The position numbers and the translations under genes are program-made. DNA of 64,000 nucleotides from Isoetes taiwanensis. Taxonomy: Eukaryota; Streptophyta; Lycopodiopsida; Isoetales; Isoetaceae. Numbering within the stretch: the first letter of the stretch is position 1; every line of letters starts with the position of its first letter. The stretch spans positions 9,253,426 through 9,317,425 of the forward strand of contig JAJEKV010000036.1 in the NCBI GenBank assembly GCA_021234155.1, in the 5' to 3' direction. The notes under the pieces are model-generated. The model made no database searches. It had not been told where the DNA came from and saw nothing but the letters and a program-made list of their open reading frames with translations. Of the stretch, positions 60,399 to 64,000 are shown piece by piece.

Positions 60399-60656
60399 AG
60401 CGGATAGTGAGGCGCTGGCGGCAAAGGGGATGGCAAAGGGGGCGCTAAGATGCACAAGGCACAAGGGCGCAGGAGCAAGGTCCGGTCTGGTGGCGATGGC
60501 GGAGGGCGGCTCAGGCGGTTGGAGGCGCGGAAGCAAAAGCAAATGACAAGAAATGGTTTGTTAAACGGCCACTTAACTTTTAAAATTTCAAATTTTTTTT
60601 TTTTTTTTTATTAACTTCGAAATTTTATTATTAACAAAAAAATTATACGGCGGAAA

Positions 60657-60870
60657 TACGCGCAACATACGGTCGGGCGCCGGCTGCATTATACGGGCTT
60701 CCGCCTCGACTGGGCGTCGTCGAAAAGCAAGCGGCGCCCGAGTTGACCTGGCGGGCCCGCGTTGACTCGGGTCTGACGGGTCGGGCGCCGACAGCATTTC
60801 GGGCGCTTCTACCTTGACTACAAAACTACAAAAGGCAAGCGGCGCCCGAGTTTGTTTTTGGGCCTGCCCT
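60657..60870. repeat. GC-rich tandem duplication upstream of the H3-fusion ORF
   Basis: Two related blocks of about 90 bases, each starting GGTCGGGCGCCG and ending GCAAGCGGCGCCCGAGTT, lie at about 60671-60744 and 60778-60853. The palindromic GGCGCC is present in both arms. It probably belongs to the leader or promoter region of the element. Confidence 0.65.
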
Positions 60871-60896
60871 TGACCATTTTTCGCCTAGAGTTGACT
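60743..60896 (+). promoter_or_regulatory. Cluster of five TTGAC(C/T) W-box-like sites
   Basis: TTGACC or TTGACT occurs at 60743, 60762, 60814, 60870 and 60891, all on the plus strand, 345-500 bases upstream of the H3-fusion ATG. W-boxes bind WRKY factors, and plant retrotransposons are often stress-induced through them. Two of the five are within the tandem duplication, so the cluster is partly a duplication effect. Confidence 0.35.
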
Positions 60897-61141
60897 GTTC
60901 TAGGGTAATTCGAGTACGCCCGATCCAATGGAACCATCATCTTCGTCATTTGAGCTACCCACTGACACCTGTTAGGCCTCCAATCTTGGGCCCTCCACTT
61001 CAAAGCTACAATTTTCTTAACTTAACCTAGCACCAAGCCAAACAACAAAGAGAACTAACGACACATTGACTTAGCCTCCTCCTAACTACCGTATTTTCTG
61101 AGTTAGTGTTTGGCCCGGTATGATTTCGAAAGCAACCGAAA
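60897..61141. other. Element leader between primer-binding site and H3-fusion ORF
   Basis: Non-coding by inspection. On the minus strand this is the 5' untranslated leader of the element RNA. I see no splice site or ORF that I would defend. Confidence 0.4.
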
Positions 61142-61157
61142 TCACGGCTCGATACCA
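61142..61157 (-). promoter_or_regulatory. Probable primer-binding site of the Ty3-type element
   Basis: The minus strand reads TGGTATCGAGCCGTGA. The standard initiator tRNA-Met site is TGGTATCAGAGCC, so one A is missing exactly inside CAG, the same kind of error seen across the tandem array. The position marks the inner border of the LTR. Confidence 0.6.
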
Positions 61158-62797
61158 ATCGCGGCGGCTCCCGGAATATATATAATGACCCCTGGGACGT
61201 ATACATATCGCGGGACTTTCCCCTCCCATGGCGACCATCTCACCATGAGCGGGGCCCTCCGCCTCTGCTTTGAGGCCATCTATGAAATGAGGCCCGAAGA
61301 AGGACCACGAAGGGGTCATTCGCCCACGCCTTCAATGGGATTCCTACGTCGCGGAAGCATGAATACAAGGGTTAGCACATAGCACAACTATACATAAATA
61401 ACCACCACGAAGGGTGGCGCATCCATCCAAAATACCAACGGCATAGAATATGCATCTAATCCTAAGAAAACGCCCAAAACCGAGGTTCTACCCCGGCTCA
61501 GACTCGAGTGAGGATCGACTGACGGCTGAGCCTCAAGAGATCAGCGCATCGAGTCTTGGCATGGCGTTGGCTGGCATAGAACATCGGCTAGGGTTGTCCA
61601 CTCCATCCCCCCTCATTGCACACTTTGCGAGATGGGTCAATTCATGCTATGGCTTCGCTATAGCCTTCCTCGAGACGCAGTTCAAGGGATCACCCGCTTG
61701 AGCCTACTCCAGGTTCATGACGCCTGGTCCGATGAGGCAGGCCGGGAAGCGTCCCCTTCCAGAATCACAGTGGTTCCATGGGTGAGCTAGAGAATACGTG
61801 CCGCATCAGCGACCCCCGCATCCGTACCCAACTTACTCACCCTAAATCTACTCAAAGTGCAAGGTGCTCCATACGGATCACACCTCTACACCCAGGGAGT
61901 GTCAGACCCATACCCGGCCCTCTACGTGGACCGCCTATCGCCTAGCCCACTCAGAGGAGTCTCAGGGAGCCTTGTATGCTCATGCAAGACCCCACCCCTC
62001 ATGTCACCACTTGTGTTCCTTGTCCGGTGCTAAGCCGCACCATAGCATCTAGGACCCGGTGGGCTCTTGTGCACAAGTGTCGCATATAATGGGACTCTAC
62101 AGGGCGCTATCTAGGAGCATACTACAATACACGGTTCAGAGGTCGCTACCCCCCGTAATCCTCCCCGTTTCAGAGTCATATTAAACAAATAACTAACAAT
62201 CCATCCTTTCAGAGTAAGAACCAGAATTGAATATAAAGAGAACTTGCTTGTACAATCAAGGGTTAGTTTCTATGATTGAATCACAAAGAGAACAGAGAAA
62301 CGGACACAACCAAGCGTTATCTAGAATCCACATAGCCACCTACCTGAATTACCCGGGCCGACTCGTTTCCATCGGGCCCCATCTCCTGGGAGTTGAGAAT
62401 TCACCGTTGCTTCACGGGGGCGACCGGTATGGTGGCTCTCTGCTCGCAGTGTATGATGGCTCGCCTCCTCCTCTTCTTTGGTCGAACTCCAGGAGTCAAT
62501 CACAGGGATAGGAGTCAAGTTGGCATCCTAACTTGGCAACCCCCATGCTACCCAATCGATTGGGGCAGGTGGCGCCTTCCCAAACAGTAATTAGCCTAAT
62601 TTCCTAAGTTATAGGTTATTATTATTAATGTGTTAAATTAGCATAGCTAATTTAATCCTTTTTAGGGTAACCCCCTAGGTTACAATTAAGTTCCCATACC
62701 CCCATGGTGGCGTACCTTTAGGGGGTGACGTGCTTGTATTTGTACGTGTCCCGTATAAATACGTGACGTAGACTGTATAAATACGTGGAACGTCACA
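61158..62797 (-). repeat. Probable 5' LTR of the Ty3-type element (~1.64 kb)
   Basis: The outer end on the minus strand is TGTGACGTTCCACGTATTTA, the same as the solo LTR end at 10085. The inner end is next to the primer-binding site. The first 200 bases also share AGCTATGCTAA with the solo LTR. The interior has no convincing ORF. Twin TATAAATACGTG motifs on the plus strand at about 62753-62786 could drive plus-strand transcription into the Penelope-like copy 2. There is no second LTR in the window to confirm the length. Confidence 0.6.
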
Positions 62798-63460
62798 CGT
62801 GATGACTTCTATCTTAAAAAGCTATGGAGGACTATGTGTCCATACCTGAAATGCGGATGTGAATCACCAAGGGGAGGTAGCAAGGTCAACAAAGCAAAGG
62901 AAAATGGATGCAGAGATAATATGACGTGGCTGGACCATGCGGTCTGGTATATGTTTAATAATCTGGATTCCCTTTATCCTAACATGTCATGTGCCATGCA
63001 AATGTTTTCTTTCAGAAATATGCTTAAGACCACGTTCAAGAAAAGCATTATGGCATATCTGTCCTATTTAGAAATCAGGAAAGCTTTACTGGATATGACA
63101 GTGCTTTTGACCGAAGACCCAGACTTCATGATTACTAAGCCAAAAAATAAGATGAATGAAGTATGTGAAAAAACCATCAAATATAGCTCCTTCATGAAGA
63201 CACCAAAGGCATCAAACAGCTACCACAGCAGATACACAAGAAAGACTAATGCCAGCATTGGCAGTAGTTCACAAAGCAAGGTTACACAACCTCCTAGGCT
63301 CACGATCGCCCCTGGTACAAGTAATGTCAAGGCATGTGACAGTGCTACAGTAGAAAGCCTAAGCACACCTGATCCAGCTGGACATTCAGTCACTAAAGGA
63401 GCTCCAAATATCGACCAGAGGGATGTTATCTTGGGAAAGTCACTCCAATTCAATACATAA
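62798..63460 (+). pseudogene. Penelope-like gene copy 2, upstream exon, 5'-cut by the Ty3-type element
   Basis: Coding starts directly at the LTR border: DDFYLKKLWRTMCPYLKCGC matches copy 1 RRSDFFLKKMWRTMCPYFKC. It continues DNMTWLDHAVWYMFNNLD, then FSFRNMLKTTFKKSIMAYLS, a segment lost from copy 1. The C-terminal half is Ser/Thr-rich and low in predicted structure (SSSQSKVTQPPRLTIAPGTS) and ends near 63460. There are no frameshifts in 220 codons, unlike copy 1, so this copy was probably younger before the insertion. The exon end is uncertain: a TAA at 63458 may be avoided by splicing at a GT shortly before, or at AAAG-GTTAGT just after. Confidence 0.75.
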
Positions 63461-63786
63461 AGGTTAGTCTTTGCTAAAACACACCTGGTATACATTTTCT
63501 GTATTAGAAACAGTACATTTAGCTTCAATATATGGTTATGAGCATATAATCTAAAGTTTCCATATTATATTCTGATAGTAGATAATCTGTAAAAATATGA
63601 TATTGCTAAGATAATATTATGAAACCATGCACCATTTAGGGGTGTAAAAGAAAAGAGGTGTAACACCTCACCTGCCATATGGCCTTCTATTCCAAAGACA
63701 AAAAACATGGCTTAAAATCCATGGGTAGTTTCACTGGCTAAAACCAGTTGGAATTATCAACTTAATTAGAGTGTGATGTTTTACAG
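63461..63786 (+). other. Probable intron of Penelope-like copy 2
   Basis: AT-rich, without an open frame, bounded by AAAGGTTAGT near 63463 and TGATGTTTTACAG at 63774-63786. Copy 1 has an AG acceptor at the same protein position (19976). The intron therefore belongs to the family and is not a chance feature of one copy. Confidence 0.65.
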
Positions 63787-64000
63787 ATCAGAAAAGTCAT
63801 TAGCAAGGATAGCTTGGGACGATTGCATATTGGATATATCGGGAGAAAGGACAAAAAGAAAATAGTCCATGGTACTTTTCTATCAAAGATCCTGGACGAA
63901 ATATGCCTCCCAAAGATAATTCATTATACCATGAATACGATTCTTGGGGATGTTGGAAAAAGTCTTATGGAAGAGACCATGTTCAGCTGGAGATACACTG
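63787..64000 (+). CDS. Penelope-like RT, copy 2, N-terminal exon running off the window
   Basis: Open to the window edge. IRKVISKDSLGRLHIGYIGR, then KKKIVHGTFLSKILDEICLP and LMEETMFSWRY match copy 1 at 19977-20185 (KDCQGRMHLKDD, SFLSKVLDKICLPKI, MDTMFSWRY). The catalytic RT motifs should lie about 1 kb beyond the window. No disabling change is visible so far. Confidence 0.8.
   Translation, partial: MRKVISKDSLGRLHIGYIGRKDKKKIVHGTFLSKILDEICLPKIIHYTMNTILGDVGKSLMEETMFSWRYT

Larger units (their letters stand above)
54820..62797 (-). mobile_element. Ty3-type LTR retrotransposon with extra ORFs, truncated before pol
   Basis: On the minus strand the order is LTR (62797 to 61158), primer-binding site (61157), H3-fusion ORF, four further ORFs, gag, zinc knuckle and protease, ending at 54820 where RT should begin. 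The right end TGTGACGTTCC interrupts a reading frame of the Penelope-like copy 2, which fixes the insertion edge. GC content is much higher than in the flanks. Extra ORFs between the primer-binding site and gag are known from the Ogre/Tat group of plant Ty3 elements, but none that I know carries a histone. Gag and protease are full of frameshifts; some may be CHG-site sequence errors. Confidence 0.75.

Noticed and set aside
60399-60542. An N-terminal extension of 48 residues of the H3-fusion ORF beginning with [12 protein letters not shown].
   Set aside because: The frame is open but begins with TTG and contains no ATG before 60398. The composition looks like GC-rich leader sequence.
61110-62590. 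Plus-strand ORFs of 60-95 codons within the large LTR.
   Set aside because: They are short, mutually overlapping and GC-driven, with no motif. The region is better explained as LTR sequence.
1-64000. tRNA, snRNA or rRNA genes.
   Set aside because: No cloverleaf or conserved core was recognised on either strand by eye. tRNAscan-SE and Infernal would settle this.

Overview
The window looks like repeat-rich nuclear DNA of a land plant. The evidence is a seven-exon WAT1-type membrane transporter gene, Copia and Ty3 LTR retrotransposons with plant-type motifs, and basecalling-like noise concentrated at CHG sites, the plant-specific DNA methylation context. The lineage cannot be fixed from the sequence. 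A Penelope-like reverse transcriptase (RT) makes a non-angiosperm plant worth considering, but this is only a hint. Homology calls are from memory and by eye; no searches or alignments were run.

Layout, left to right. 1-2.87 kb holds nothing recognisable. 2.88-4.35 kb is a decayed LINE. 5.98-8.79 kb (minus strand) is the only apparently intact host gene, a 385-residue WAT1-related (EamA) transporter. 9.1-9.73 kb is a degenerate minisatellite, followed by a solo LTR with a 5-bp target duplication (9733-10085). 10.09-12.17 kb is an L1-like LINE in two pieces. 12.17-24.16 kb is a Penelope-like element flanked by direct repeats of about 1.25 kb. A nearly complete Copia element (14.66-19.71 kb) has inserted into one of its exons. 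25.16-25.28 kb is a tiny retroposon with a 21-bp target duplication.

25.98-54.82 kb is a head-to-tail array of a 4.4-kb unit, with six full copies and one partial copy. Differences between copies cluster at CAG/CTG/CCG trinucleotides, as expected if a long-read basecaller misread CHG-methylated cytosines that could not be polished in a repeat. The broken frames in the array are therefore poor evidence of biology.

54.82-62.80 kb (minus strand) is a Ty3-type LTR retrotransposon cut off before its polymerase. It reads LTR, primer-binding site, several extra ORFs, gag, zinc knuckle, protease. The first extra ORF ends in a full-length histone H3 core (K37 to the C-terminus) fused to an unknown N-terminal domain of about 310 residues. 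I know of no described retrotransposon carrying an H3 fold; this is the most interesting item in the window. The element has inserted into a second copy of the Penelope-like gene, whose interrupted exons run from 62.80 kb to the window end and share an intron acceptor with copy 1.
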